This document shows, piece by piece, positions 1 to 11,800 of a stretch of DNA of 64,000 nt. The stretch is from the NCBI GenBank assembly GCA_043228905.1, contig JBHGNT010000011.1, positions 8,184,001 to 8,248,000 on the forward strand, read 5' to 3'. A program made the position numbers and the translations under genes. The stretch comes from Azolla caroliniana. Lineage: Eukaryota > Polypodiophyta. Below the pieces are notes generated by a model. It searched no databases. It was not told the origin of the DNA and saw only the letters and a program-made list of their open reading frames with translations. The number at the start of each line of letters is the position of its first letter. Within the stretch, counting starts at the first letter, position 1.

Positions 1-1075
1 GTACAAGTGTAGAGCCACCTGCAAGGTTGAGCTCTACTGTGCCGATTCCGATGATGTCACAGTGTTGTGAGTTGCCGACCCGAACTGAGTCGGAGTGACG
101 GATCGTATATTGCCGAAATTGGGATCGATGAGGAGTCACGTGAAATGACGCGCCCGAATCTAAGAGCCATGTGCTCGATTCTTCAGTCGTGAGTAGAACT
201 TCTGATCCGACTGGATTTTCGATTGATAGTATATTCGGGTCGTCCGGTAGCACATCGGCTGAGAAGCTGACGTAATTGATCTCCTCATGCCGGCCACTCT
301 TCTTGTTGTTCTTGTTCTTGAGTGCGCGGCAGTCGGCTTTGATATGTCCGGGTTTCTTGCAGTAGTTGCAGATTCGGTTATCCCGTGACTGGCTCCGTCT
401 TCGCTGATTGTTCGGCGGTCGTGAGGAATCTCTTCCTCGTATGTTCGATCGGTCTGTCGAACCTTGTACTACATAAGCGTCGTCTGTTGAGTCTTTGGCG
501 AAAGACTTTCTCCGAGCTGCTTCGGTCAGGATTGCGCTCGTGACTTCGGAGTATTTAACAGCCGTGGTTGACGCGTTGCACACGGTTGTGACGAAAGTTT
601 CCCATGATGAGGGAAGGCTGCTCATGAGTATCATTGCTCTGAGTTCATCCTCGATTGCCGTCCCCTGTGACGAGATTTGGGAGCTTATGCTTTCGTACTC
701 ATTGAGGTGTGCTTGAACCGAGTCGGATTCTTTCATCCGCAAGTTGTAGAGGCGCCGGATCAGAAACATCTTCGTTGCAGCGACCTTCTTTTCATAAGTG
801 TCCGACAGTGTTTTCCACAGTTCGAATGCTGTCGTGCACGATTGCACCGTAAAGTATACCGATTCCGATAGGTGCATCCGAATCGTGGCGCGGACGATTC
901 TGTCCAGCTTCTGCCACTCAATTGGTTTGTATCCTTCTGGAGGTTCTTCATTTTCGATGGGATCGATTTGCCCCTTGACTATGAGATAGTCCTGCATTTG
1001 CTCCTTCCAGAAGTTAAAGTTCGATCCATCGAACTTTCGTAGACTCATTTCTGACGAGCCGGATGTTGATGCCAT
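1..1075 (-). CDS. copia-1 gag-protease (partial, open at window edge)
   Basis: N-terminal 358 codons of a copia polyprotein, starting at the ATG at 1075 and running off the left edge without a stop. The start reads MASTSGSSEMSLRKFDG, followed by a copia gag (UBN2-like) core with KFDGSNFNFWKEQM, then LRAMILMSSLPSSW. A basic linker leads to one CCHC zinc knuckle, CNYCKKPGHIKADC, at roughly residues 235-248, the nucleic-acid binding motif of copia gag. The protease follows, with the catalytic signature WLLDSGASFH near residue 303. Gag packages the element RNA in cytoplasmic particles, and protease would mature the polyprotein. The frame was checked by hand across most of its length with no stop. 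It is preceded by the leader and primer site expected for this family. Confidence 0.9.
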   Translation of the reverse strand, partial: MASTSGSSEMSLRKFDGSNFNFWKEQMQDYLIVKGQIDPIENEEPPEGYKPIEWQKLDRIVRATIRMHLSESVYFTVQSCTTAFELWKTLSDTYEKKVAATKMFLIRRLYNLRMKESDSVQAHLNEYESISSQISSQGTAIEDELRAMILMSSLPSSWETFVTTVCNASTTAVKYSEVTSAILTEAARRKSFAKDSTDDAYVVQGSTDRSNIRGRDSSRPPNNQRRRSQSRDNRICNYCKKPGHIKADCRALKNKNNKKSGRHEEINYVSFSADVLPDDPNILSIENPVGSEVLLTTEESSTWLLDSGASFHVTPHRSQFRQYTIRHSDSVRVGNSQHCDIIGIGTVELNLAGGSTLV

Positions 1076-1620
1076 CAAGTTCGGTTTTGGTTGACGAAGC
1101 TCGGTTCGGAGTTGACTACGAACCTTGTTGGAGTGCAGCCGGTTGGCTCACCCGATATCGTTCTAGTCGGATTTGAACCCGAGTCGGTTCGGCTTCGGAT
1201 ATATGTATTGTTGAACTTGCTCGAATTGACTCCGGTAACTTGAGGGACAGAACCGACTGGTCTTCCCGAATGTCGCCAAGTCGGAGTGAGCCCGGTTCGC
1301 TTCGGATATATATGCCGAATACCGATTATTGAAACCGATTATCTGGACCGATTCGGCTTCGGGTGACTGCAGCGACGAGAGAGACGGATCCGACTGATCC
1401 TCCCGAATGTCGATCAGCCAGATGAAGCACGAATTTGGGTTTTGCACAAGGGGATTTCACCTCGAGCGGTTACGATCACAAGGGACAGAGTACAACCTGC
1501 TGGCTTACTCCAAGCAAGGGGATCTAACGCGATGAGGTGCAAACCTCGTTTTTGTTCTTCTTCTCTCTTTCTTCGAATGACGCGAATACTGTGCAGGCCG
1601 TGATGACGGCCGAACCTCTG

Positions 1621-1631
1621 CTCTGATACCA
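1621..1631 (-). other. copia-1 primer binding site (tRNA-iMet type)
   Basis: On the minus strand this reads TGGTATCAGAG, the usual copia primer site complementary to the 3' end of initiator methionine tRNA. It lies two bases downstream of the LTR end, where minus-strand cDNA synthesis starts. Confidence 0.9.
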
Positions 1632-1633
1632 GA

Positions 1634-2050
1634 TGTTGGAAGCGAGGAGGGTCAATGCGGAAGATCTTGTAGCATTCGATTGCTGTTGCAGTACCTGCGT
1701 ATGACAGTTTGTATGTCCGTTGCACAGAGAGAGAGAGAGAGAGAGAGAGACACAAAAGACACTCTATTTCATAAAGCAATAATACAACAACCAACCCTAC
1801 AAAAAGGTTACAAGGTCACTATATATAGTGACCGACTTAGGGCAGCTACCCTTTATGCTAATTACATAAATGGCCAAAACGGGATAATGTGAATACGTCC
1901 ATTATACACATGTATTCGACACAAACCCTTCAAATAATGGTCGTATGTACCCTAAACCCTTTAAACTTGCAATAACTATGGAATCTCGTACCACTTTTCA
2001 TGTCCATTGATCTCATGGCTTTCACATAAGCAATTTGAACAATTCCAACA
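1634..2050 (-). repeat. copia-1 5' LTR (417 bp)
   Basis: Bounded by the inverted ends TGTTGGAA (1634) and TTCCAACA (2050). It contains a (GA)n tract at about 1727-1750 and a TATATATA run near 1821-1828 that could serve as TATA box on the minus strand. The inner end abuts the primer site. The partner LTR is outside the window, so no target duplication can be confirmed. Confidence 0.85.
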
Positions 2051-3677
2051 TCCTCAAATTACTCCTCTATCTAAATCATATTGAATCCTCACACATAGGG
2101 TTGAGCCCACCTCTAGCCGTTGAACTTGGTTTTTCCTCTTCTAGGTTGACTTGGCATGAAATCTAATTGTGGGTTCTGTCCACTCCCGGTTGAGATTTTC
2201 CCATATAATGCAACCGGTGGGCCCTACACTGCAATTATGAAGATTGAAAAGAACATATTAGTCTCAAACTTTGAGGAATGAATAGGTATTGAAAAACACA
2301 ATACTTACGTAAGATTCATATCCTTTCACAATCTCTGTCTGTATCTTCTCCATCCCCTTGTCTTTTATGGAGTCGTATATCACCATCTTGTCATGTGTAT
2401 AGTTTTGTCCAAATTCAGACTCTATGCGGGTTTAGAGTGGTCCACGGATAACATTGTATGTGTGGAACGCTTTTTCCGTATTAAGCTCTATTATATTTAA
2501 TTTTAGCATTAAAAAGGACTTTATTGACCTTTCCCTTTCGTAGTTACTGAAGTATGAGGGACTCCATTCTTTCCCTTTTGACAACAACTCATATTCCACT
2601 ATCTTTAATCCTCTTCGAAGCACTGTCCTAATGCCATGTTCCTTCAATAAATGCGTCTCTACGTAGACTTTTTTATGAAACCATTACGGGTTTTGTTAGC
2701 ATGACTCTATAATTGTACATACTCAAAATTTGATCCCCATTGGATCTTGGAGACACTTGATAGAAAGTGGGTCAACTCTACCTAATATGATAGTGTTGGA
2801 ATGTTTAATATGCATTAGAATAAACAAATATGTATCTATCCACAACTGGAATAAAATGATCTAATAAACTCTGACATTTTGGAGGAGCATTAACATTTAA
2901 TGTTTCTATTGGTTCATCACGTTTTTGTGGGCTCATCGCTTTTGCATCCTCTATAGTCTCTTCCTTTGGTGCTTCCATGTTGTTTTGGGCCTTCATCTTT
3001 CTTGAATGGTTGCTTTTGATACCCTTTCTTACAAAAAATCTACAACCATTACCGAAGTTAGAACACAAGATCCTGAAGTATAGTCATAAATGCATTTTTT
3101 TTAAAAGAATATGAATAATACGTCCTTTCAGTGGGTCTTCTTTCACCCCAATCTGAATCAATCTCCAGGAACTCTTGGGACCTAGTGGCCATCTATGCAA
3201 GCAAGGCACAAATCAATGGATAAAATGACTTGTATGTGTGTACAAGAATTTGGGGAATAACATCTAGTGCAATCTGAATGCATGCACATTTTGGGCAATA
3301 CCATCCACATTCTTGCACATTTATTCGACAGAGGAAAGGTCTATGCAATTGCTCTACAACTTTGGTTGCAGTACAAACAGAAAGTAAAAGGACATCAATC
3401 AAGAAAGAGGGACATCAATATGAATGCATGCGCTCTCATCCACAACTTTATGTAGGCACAATACCAAATTGAATGCATAAGAATAAGGTAGTAGATTACA
3501 TACCAGATCATATGTGTAGGTACCAGCTGGTGTAGGGAGTTGACAGTGCAAATTGCACAGGATAAGCGAAAAATGTTGTGTTCCTCACTGACCGACCACT
3601 CACGATACCCTCACCTCCTCATCAGGTCTCATTATTTATGATTTGGTAGCAGCAAATAGAAACACGGGTGGGGTGTG

Positions 3678-3680
<3 letters not shown>
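2051..3680. other. Intergenic stretch without recognisable gene
   Basis: AT-rich DNA between copia-1 and the LINE. Only short open frames are seen, for example minus 3068-2805 (87 codons, hydrophilic) and minus 2647-2432. A minus-strand ATG at 3193 opens a short acidic peptide beginning MATRSQEFLEIDSDWGE that might be an exon of an unknown gene. I recognise no domain or repeat family and do not assign a function. Confidence 0.4.
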
Positions 3681-3681
<1 letters not shown>

Positions 3682-3713
<32 letters not shown>

Positions 3714-3731
3714 ATATATATATATATATAA
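3682..3731. repeat. (TATC)n(TA)n microsatellite
   Basis: About seven TATC units followed by about ten TA units. It lies immediately upstream of the 5'-truncated LINE and may mark its insertion boundary. Confidence 0.95.
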
Positions 3732-3734
3732 GTA

Positions 3735-6540
3735 CGAAGTGTTCCTACTTAGGCTCGATCTAATGTGGTACATGTGAAGCAAGGGGATGAATTGATAGTG
3801 GATCCTACAACAATAATTGACATATGTCTTCATTACTTTAAGGAGTTGATTGGTCCACAATTGTTAATGACAGATGAGGTGAGTAGAGCACGTCATGAGT
3901 TTTATGATGTGGTTGGATGTATTGTACATGATCTCATTAGTCATGAGTTGGATGCGGATTTCACTGAGGATGAGGTGGATGTAGTTTTAAGGCATCTTCC
4001 TAGTGGTAAGAGCCCTGGTTGGGATGGTTTGACAAATGAAGTTTTTAAGAGATATTCCAACATTTTAAAGGGGCCCTTGACTTTGATGTTTCAACAGTCT
4101 TGGGATTCTGGTTGTCTGCCTCAAGCTTGGAAGATTGGTCTAATTAAACTAGTTCCAAAGGTGGCATCTCCTAAGTCATTTCATCAATGGAGACCTATTT
4201 CTTTGATGGGGGGGTTGTACAAGATATTTACGAAGGTCTTGGCAAATAGATTACAAAAGTATTTGCCAAAGTTGATACACCCCGCCCAATATGGTTTTAT
4301 TGGAGGTAGAAATATATTGCATAATGTGTTGAATGTTCAAATGGCCATGGATTATGCTCGGAACACTCATCAAGAATTGATTATGGTGCAATTAGATTTG
4401 GAGAAAGCTTATGATCATGTTAATTGGTCTTTTGTTTCTGGGTTAATGCATACAATGGGTTTTGGACCTCGTATGTCTCGCCTCATATTTTTATTAGGAC
4501 AAGATGCAGTGTATCGAGTAATGCTTAATGGGGGAGTTACATCAGATATTGCCCTCACAAGATCCGTTCGTCAAGGATGCCCTCTTAGCCCATTGTTGTT
4601 TGCTATTGTTACTCATCCTTTGTTAGTGATGTTATCAAGACTTGCAATAAATGGTGACATTGTGGGTTTACACCTTCCGTCCGGAGGGCAAATAGTAGCA
4701 CAAGCTTTGGTGGATGATTCTTTCATGTTTTTACAAGCCTCATGGGAGAATCTTGAGAAGGGGATGCTTGTATGGAATTAGTTTGCATTGGCTTCCGGAT
4801 TACATATTAATTGGAGGAAGTCTAGTCTCATATCATGCACTGAAAGGGATTTGGAATGTTCAGGATGGCAAGGATCCGTGGTGAAGAAAGGCTCTATTTT
4901 TCGACACTTGGGCTATCCATTAGGAATGAATGTTACAAATGGTCAATTGATTGAATGGATGTCTAGTAAGTTGAAGGATAAGTTCATGTATTGGAAGTCA
5001 CAATCTTGGCCATTTCATGTTCGCTTGAAGGTTGTACAATGTATTATGGAACCCATGATACTATATTACTTGCCATTATTGCCATGGACAAAGAAGGCGT
5101 TGAATTCTGTTTTGCAACCTCTTCGATATTTGTTGTGGAAGAAGAGGGATAAGATGGGAATCACATGGATTGCTTGGAATCATCTAGCAACCCCTAAGCG
5201 ATTGGGGGGGGTTGGAACATTGAACTTATCTATGCATATGATGGCTCGTAGATTTTCATTATTACAAGACATGTGTTCAAACTCACAACCATGGATATCT
5301 ATTGTTCGATATTTCATTGAGAACAAGGGTTTAACAAATGGGAGGACAATGATTAAGGCTTCATGGTGGCAATTACTGAATGGATGTATTTCATTTAGGA
5401 TTCTAGGTTCTTCATGTGTTCAACACTTAGTTACCTCATGGCAAGAAGCACTCTTGTTATGTGTATGCAAAGAGTTACTTGTGTCTTCTCGGTTATTATG
5501 TTGGCCAGGAAAGGAGAGATTGTGTTCTCAATTTAATCGTTTGTTTCGTTTGGGGGTCAAAGAGGTGGGAGATATAGTTGAGGTTCCATCTCAAAGAATT
5601 TTGGAGTTTACTGAAGCACGACAATTATTATGCATCCCGCCTAATTATGGGTTTATTTGGCAACAACTACAGAATATTGCATTGATGCAAGGTCCCTTAC
5701 CTCTACAAACAGGAGAACAACCGTGGATTGATTGGAGTTTAAGGGGTCAAACACCATTGTTACAAATGACTACTAATCTTTTGTATCATTGTTCCGTTGA
5801 GTCTCTTGGATGGTTATTATCTAAGGCTGAAGAAGAATGGAAAATACACAAATATGATCATGGGTGGTGGTAGATCTTACAACGTAGTTGGCATTCTAAA
5901 TTGCCACTTGTTGCAAAGGTATTCATTTAGAGAGTTTTGATCGGAGGATTGCCTTTGGGATTAGCTTTAAAGCATCGTGGACTAACAACGGGTACCTGCT
6001 TCTTTTGCACAGTTCAGATAGAAGATAGTACTCATCGATTTATACAATGTCCAATTGCTTGTCAAATTTGGAGTTACATTTCTCAAATTTGTCAAGTTTT
6101 ATCACGGAGTTATTTGACACCTAGACAATGGGTGTTTGCACAATTTACACAGGCTGACCCAAAATCAGAGATGGAGATTGTTTTCCTATTTCTGAGATAT
6201 TGGGGATTGCGTCATAATTGGAACATACGCAACGCTTTTGTATTCGATGGTAGACATGGAGTGAAAGCATATCTACGAAAGTTGAAGGGAGTACTAATGT
6301 GGCAATTTTCTTTATTGGAACAAGTGGAAATTCTTTCCTCGGTGGAGTGTTCGTCTTGCCTATTGGCAATTCAACATGCTCCCCTACCCATGTAGTGTAG
6401 TGTGGTTAGTGTGTGACCATACTCCATTGTCACACGTATTGTAAGTAGTGTTTTTCACACACATTTATTAATATAATTGTGTGTTTTCACCAAAGAGAGA
6501 GGGAGAGAGGGAGAGAGAGGGAGAGAGAGAAAGAGAGAGA
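3735..6540 (+). mobile_element. 5'-truncated L1-type LINE
   Basis: Non-LTR retrotransposon lacking ORF1 and the endonuclease domain, consistent with 5' truncation near the TA microsatellite. It holds the reverse transcriptase, thumb/connection region and C-terminal zinc-binding region in one frame, then a non-coding 3' tail (6396-6490) ending in a purine-rich GA tract (6493-6544). No clear target duplication was found. It is fossil: three in-frame TAG codons interrupt the frame. Confidence 0.85.
3765..6395 (+). pseudogene. LINE reverse transcriptase (three in-frame TAG stops)
   Basis: One frame runs from about 3765 to 6395 with stops at 4779, 5871 and 5928. Visible RT landmarks in order: SGKSPGWDGLTNEVFKRY, WRPISLMGGLYKIFTKVLA, QYGFIGGRNI, a first catalytic aspartate in MVQLDLEKAYDHVNW, RQGCPLSPLLFA, and the DD pair in ALVDDSFMF (usually ADD). 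The middle block (4788-5873) is the thumb/connection region. The last block (5937-6395) is an RVT-associated zinc-binding region with TCFFCTVQIEDSTHRFIQC. Such proteins reverse-transcribe their own RNA at a nicked target. The stop at 5928 sits where tryptophan is normal (FI-stop-RVL), suggesting TGG to TAG mutation. Confidence 0.88.
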
Positions 6541-6544
6541 AAGA
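6493..6544. repeat. GA-rich microsatellite at LINE 3' end
   Basis: Imperfect (GA/GGGA)n tract closing the LINE 3' tail. Confidence 0.85.
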
Positions 6545-6868
6545 TATATTAATGCCTTCTAAGGCCAAAATTGGCCCATGAGGCAAATGGTTTACAAAAT
6601 GGGATATTTACCCATTCATCGAAAGTAAAAAATAAAAATAGAGTTTTAAGCTAAATAGTTCTAGTAAAATAAAATAACAAGCATGTTTTGCAATGAAAAT
6701 GATGTTATACTAGGCCTAATTTCCTTTCCATCCAAGTCTCTCGAAGAGAAGCGGGAGGTCAAAGGGTTTGGATGTGGATTTGGCCCGTGGCTCCAATGTA
6801 AAAGGTACCCCAACCATAACTTCTAGTCAACGTAGCTCACGTTCCCTTATCTTCTTAATCCTTTCTAC
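6545..6868. other. Short intergenic stretch
   Basis: About 320 bases between the LINE tail and the copia-type LTR. No gene or known repeat is recognised. Confidence 0.4.
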
Positions 6869-7830
6869 TGTTGGGAGACAGGTCCCTCCGGATGGGAAGG
6901 GAGAAGAACAGTGCCGACGAACAAACTCGGCCGAGGCCGATAGGCCCGGTGAGAACCGGATGAGGAGTACCCGGCTACGGAGAGCCGGATGGCGCAGACC
7001 CGGTATGAACCGGATGAGGAGTACCCGGCTACGGAGAGCCGGATGATACAGGCCCGGTGAGAACCGGAAGAGGAGTACCCGGCTACGGAGAGCCGGATGG
7101 CGCAGACCCGGTATGAACCGGATGAGGAGTACCCGGCTACGGAGAGCCGGATGATACAGGCCCGGTGAGAACCGGAAGAGGAGTACCCGGCTACGGAGAG
7201 CCGGATGGCGCAGACCCGGTATGAACCAGATGAGGAGTACCTGGCTACGGAGAGCCGGATGATACAGGCCCGGTGAGAACCGGAAGAGGAGTACCCGGCT
7301 ACGGAGAGCCGGATGATACAGGCTCGGTGAGAACCGGATGAGGAGCACCCGGCTACGGAGAGCCGGATGACGCAGACCCGGTGAGAACCGGAGGAAGAGA
7401 CATATTCATAAATATGTTTCTGAGAGCCCATTGAGGCTATATTTGTAAATAGCCGAAAAGTCATATTAGTATAAATATGACTTAGGGCAAACTTTTGTTT
7501 GTGTGGTTGTCATTTTCTGTTTTGCACGAGATTGGTGTGCGTAACTGTACATAGAGAGACAGAGAGAGAGAAAGAGGTTGTTGCCTCTGTTGTAACCGCC
7601 GCCTGTGGCGAAGATTTGTGAGCACGAGGTCGGTGCCTCAGTGAACTCACTGTTGTATATTCCTACATAGTGACAGTTTGCAACCTGTGGGCTGCCGTGG
7701 TTTTTCCCCTATTTTGGGGTTTTCCACGTAAACCTCCTGCGTATTCTCTCCTTCTTTGTGTCGCGTTTTATTTCCCGTTTTCTGTGTATCATTCTAAGCT
7801 CGGTTGCGGCCGAGCGTTGCGCATAAGGAA
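6869..7830 (+). repeat. Solo/degenerate copia-type LTR related to copia-3 LTR
   Basis: Starts TGTTGGGAGACAGGTCCCT and tracks the copia-3 LTR through several blocks: GGTCCCTCCGGATGGGA, GAGGCTATATTTGTAAATAG, TATAAATATGACTTAGGGC (TATA region), GTTGTTGCCTCTG, GGTTTTCCACGTAAA, and near the end CGGTTGCGGCCGAGC. The terminal AACA and the primer site seen in copia-3 are missing, so the right edge is inexact and no internal coding region follows. It is longer than the 580-bp copia-3 LTR because of an expanded minisatellite. Confidence 0.75.
6943..7397. repeat. 54-bp minisatellite inside the copia-type LTR (about 8.4 copies)
   Basis: Tandem 54-bp units built on GAACCGGATGAGGAGTACCC, CGGCTACGGAGAGCCG and a variable linker. 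Two unit types (linkers GATGATACAGGCCCGGTGAG and GATGGCGCAGACCCGGTAT) mostly alternate, giving a 108-bp higher-order period. Because 54 is a multiple of three, long open frames appear on both strands (for example minus 7464-6865); they are repeat artefacts. The copia-3 LTR has only about two related units at the same place. Confidence 0.92.
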
Positions 7831-8019
7831 CGTTGGGTTCCCGTCATCTACTCCGTGTCGACTTGTTTTGAAGCCCAATATCCGAGGGCGTTTGGTTGTT
7901 CTTTGCGTTTTGACTCCCTTAAGAGAGAGGCTGAGTGGCGTAAGTGTATCCACATTCATCATCTCCCCTTGTTCCTGAAAAATTACACTAGTTACAAGTT
8001 GATGAATAGTAAAAGGGTT

Positions 8020-8393
8020 ATGGTTAACACTTTGTAATTTATTCTCCCTATGTTGTTTTAGCTCTAAGATATATCTACCTAGTCTCTTTACATTTGGGGT
8101 ATCTAATAGTTTGGAGAGGGTGGGAGAGGGTCCTAATATGTCTTGGTATTCCACTCGTATCTCGGCATAAGTTGGGCACTTGCACGTGAAGTGATACTCA
8201 TCCTCTATCTCTATATGGCGCAACCTACATAGCCTTTCTTCGCTAGGGACTCTATTAGCCTGACCATTCTCAATCTCGAGTTGGTGAGATGATATTCTAA
8301 GTTGTCCAATGGCAACCCTTAGTGCATTTGATAAGAATGTATCTAGATATATTGGTTGTGTAATAAAACCTAAGTGAGAGAAGTGCAAGAAGT

Positions 8394-8394
<1 letters not shown>
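8020..8394 (-). pseudogene. Retroelement C-terminal zinc-binding fragment
   Basis: Minus-strand open frame (part of 8487-7789) with the signature ALRVAIGQLRISSHQLEIE, then VPSEERLCRLRHIEIEDEYH and CKCPTYAEIR. This pattern (basic helix, EER-C, acidic-E-H-F, C-x-C, Y-x-x-I/L-R) is a conserved C-terminal tail seen in some retroelement proteins. Here the second metal ligand is arginine (LCRLR instead of C-x-x-C). There is no RT next to it and the frame runs into unrelated LTR-flanking DNA, so it is a fragment. The family assignment is from memory. Confidence 0.5.
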
Positions 8395-8396
<2 letters not shown>

Positions 8397-8438
<42 letters not shown>

Positions 8439-8477
8439 TATATATATATATAATATATATATATATGTATGTATGTA
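8397..8477. repeat. (GA)n / (TA)n microsatellite upstream of the methyltransferase gene
   Basis: About 40 bases of GA followed by about 40 bases of TA-rich repeat, ending 50 bases before the start codon of the host gene. GA and TA tracts are common in plant core promoters and this could contribute to promoter function, but no discrete TATA box stands out. Confidence 0.75.
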
Positions 8478-8527
8478 TCACAATCACCTAGGAAAGAAAT
8501 TGTGTGTACGGGGAAGCTCAAATCCTG

Positions 8528-8791
8528 ATGATGGACGATGGAGCTGAGCATGCGTTGTTAATGTTAATGGCCTCCATTCTAGCCATGGAGCCTCCTAAGC
8601 GCGTGCTCTGCTTAGCAAGGTAAACTCATATCCATGCCCTTTTTCTCTTTTTATTTCCCTGGGAAACTAATCCTTAACTTGACTCATAGTGACATCGATA
8701 TATAAATGCAGAGCTTCTGGAAACGGTCATATTACCCAGAAAGTTCAGGCATTTCTATATGACTCCTGCCTCAATCATTCTGTAAGTCTAA

Positions 8792-8831
<40 letters not shown>

Positions 8832-11800
8832 ATAAGAATGATCAACATGACTCATAACAGTTTTAGTTATAGCCGTTAAATCAAGTTGGGAATTTATTTT
8901 CAGATTGCCAGGAAATTTCCTCCAAGTAAAGCGTATGTCCACAATCTGTTGAAGCATGTGATTCTGGCAGCAGAAGGTGAGGGTGAAGAAGTCATGGATG
9001 TCCTGTACCAGGAGCAGGTCTCCTCCTCTCTCAACTCACATGAGGTAAACGCTTCCTTCCTTCCTTCCCCCCGTTTATTATCCTTCAAAAGTATATGGGT
9101 TTCTATATGTGGCATTTTTACTTATTGTTGCAACATATCATACTAAGTGCACGACTCTTTGATATTTTCTTGTAATATTTAAGTTCTAGGAAGATATATC
9201 TGTTTATCATCTTACTTAACAAACCTTTTGTGGGATGTTGTCAAATGTTTTAATAAATGCGTAATATCATCTTTCGTTTTCCTTATGCCTTTCATGTATA
9301 AATATGGTTTTGATCCCCAGTTTAGTCTGTCTGTTGCTTCTAACTGTGAAAATTCATTCTTTGTTTTACAATGTTATATTAATGCAGATTTTGGGGTTTC
9401 GATTATTCAACATGAGTTGGTCGATATTATTCATATTTGTTTAACTTTATTGTGCAGAAATATCGGGGGGAGGAAATGGGAACTCCTAGCAACCATGCCG
9501 ATAGATGTTACAAGTCATATCTTTACTTGATTTCGGAGGACCTAATCACTAAACTATCTGGTTGTTTAGGCAGTGAAGATGCATCCAAGTTCACGGACAT
9601 GATCCTGACTCTAAGAGTTTCATCAAACATGCTGGAAGGAAGCACTGGGTACATATTCTCATCTTTCCTATCAATGCTAATGACATCATACAGAAGGTGG
9701 CATTGTTAATTCATAAATCATAAATTCAAAAGGACACTTTCGAGTACCTTACTTTATATCTTGTTTTCCTTTAGCTTCTCATTACATGTGACAATGAAGT
9801 ACTTATATTGGCATTAGATGCTATGTTTGGCCAGCAGGTCTCTTTCTATCAGAGTTTTTGCTGGCTAATCCCCACATTTTCACAGGACAATGTTGTTTAG
9901 AGGTATGCTTATGTCATTACCTTCTATTTTGTCAATAAACAATATTCCATGGTGAAATGGTGGAAGTGCGTGCAGGTTGGTACAGGTGCTGGTTTGAGCA
10001 GTCTTTGCTTGGCTCAGCTAAAAGCGTCAAAGGTTTACTCAAGCCTTAGAAATCTTCTTTTCTTCCATATCTTTTTGCTGCATGGAGTATGTCTTTCTAG
10101 AAGTGCTTCCATATGAACCATTCTAATTTCATCTGCAAAATGGTCTCTGTTCTCTTGCATTTTGGTATCCAGGAGTCATTGTCAAGTAACTTAAATGTGT
10201 ATTTTGATGAAATATTTTCCCAGAAGCTTGATTTCTCTCATGTCATGGAGTCTTAGGAGTAGAGAGATAACATCTTGTTGTATGGATGGTAACCTGTCCA
10301 TTTCCAGACTCCAGACTCTGATCTCAGAACTGCTCTCTAACAGATGCACGTCTTTCTAGACCTTTTCCTATACGAACCATGCAAATTCCATCTAACAAAA
10401 TGATCTCTATAATCTTGCATTTTGGTGGGCAGGAGCTATCAATTAAGTAACTGAAGTACGTATTTGGATGACTCCATGACATGATGGAAATATTGATGTC
10501 GTCTCTCTAGTCCTAAGACTCCATGACATGATGGAAATATCTCTATACATCATGTCATGGAGTCTTACGACTAGAGAGACAACATCACTGTGTATGGATG
10601 GTAATGTATCCATTTCCAGACTTCAACCTCTGATATGATAACTTCATTCTTAACAGATGCTTGCCACGAAGTTTTAGATCATGCTACTAGGACTCGTGGA
10701 CATTACTTAGGGGCAGTTGAACTTTATTCAACTTTCAGCCTCGGAGGCTAGAGGGGAAAATCCTGTCTTAATATTGTTTCAATGGATCTACAGTGGAGAG
10801 AAACTGATTTCTGTTTGTTTATGAACGGTCCAATTAGTCTGAATGTCCCCAAAGTTTTTCATATACATAAAACACATGAATGTCTACCATTAGGGACTTC
10901 TGATGCTCTTTTTCCTTGTGGTATGCCGATCATATGTCTGTAAACTTAAGGTCATTATACCCAAAATCCCAAGCGACAAATTATAGCATAAATAAATAGT
11001 CATGAACAGCTTACATGCACATGTACTCTAAAATACGATTGGCAGACTCCATACAGACACGAAAATAAAATCTGTTGGGTGGAATGACCATATGCCTAGA
11101 TTGAATGTTACATGCCAAATTGTTAGTAATAGAAAAATAGAAGGTCGAATCAGATAAGTAAAACATTCTAAGATCTATAATCATTATCTCTTTTGTACCT
11201 CTTAAAACACCAACGTAGAAACTATCGTTTTGCACTTTCCTATGTACTGCTCAGTAATGTTTATCTAATTACATTCTTCATCCTTGTGTAAATTATGTAA
11301 GGTGGCTTGAACACTTGCTTGTTGACTATTTCTTCCAGAATGTTTATAAAAAGATTATATGGAGAGAAAATGAATCTTGCGTATTGTTGTCTTTGTATGT
11401 CACCATTTGAAGTTGGTCATAAAAAAGCTTCTTTATATAGTATACAATATATGTATTATTATTTGGCTTATTCATAGGCTTTGTTGTTCTTGTTGGATGC
11501 ATTTGCAGGTCATTGCAACAGATGGTAATCCATCTGCAATGGCGAATTTGAAGCATAATTTCTTGATAAACGGCATACTTAAGAATGAGCACCAAAATGC
11601 TAAAGTAAGCTACCTTATCTACATGAATGATTGAAAACTAGAAAAGCTTGCTAATTAATCTATATATCTAATTATCAACCATATGATTTTCCTAGATGGT
11701 AGTTCCAGAATGAATTTCTCAATGTTTGAGCAATATATGAATTTTCCATGTTTTATGAGTGCTAACAAGCATGAAAATGTTTGCAAACAATTGAAAAGGT

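Larger units (their letters stand above)
1..2050 (-). mobile_element. copia-1: Ty1/copia LTR retrotransposon, 5' part
   Basis: Minus-strand Ty1/copia element cut by the window start. Reading leftwards from 2050 it shows a 5' LTR (2050-1634), a tRNA-iMet-type primer binding site (1631-1621), an untranslated leader of about 545 bases, and an open gag-protease frame from 1075 to the window edge. The remaining pol and the 3' LTR would lie to the left of the window. The leader has repeated GATTCGG/ACCGATT-type motifs but no convincing gene. No lesion is visible in the coding part, so this copy may be comparatively young, but the second LTR is needed to judge age. Confidence 0.88.

Noticed and set aside
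6827-7464. Long minus-strand frames (173 and 199 codons) of SGSHRACIIRLSVAG-type repeats
   Set aside because: They are the 54-bp minisatellite read in frame; 54 is a multiple of three, and all registers are open. No protein is implied.
7835-8020. Continuation of a copia element after the 6869 LTR
   Set aside because: No primer site or gag motif follows the LTR; the sequence is unrelated to copia-3 beyond about 7830.
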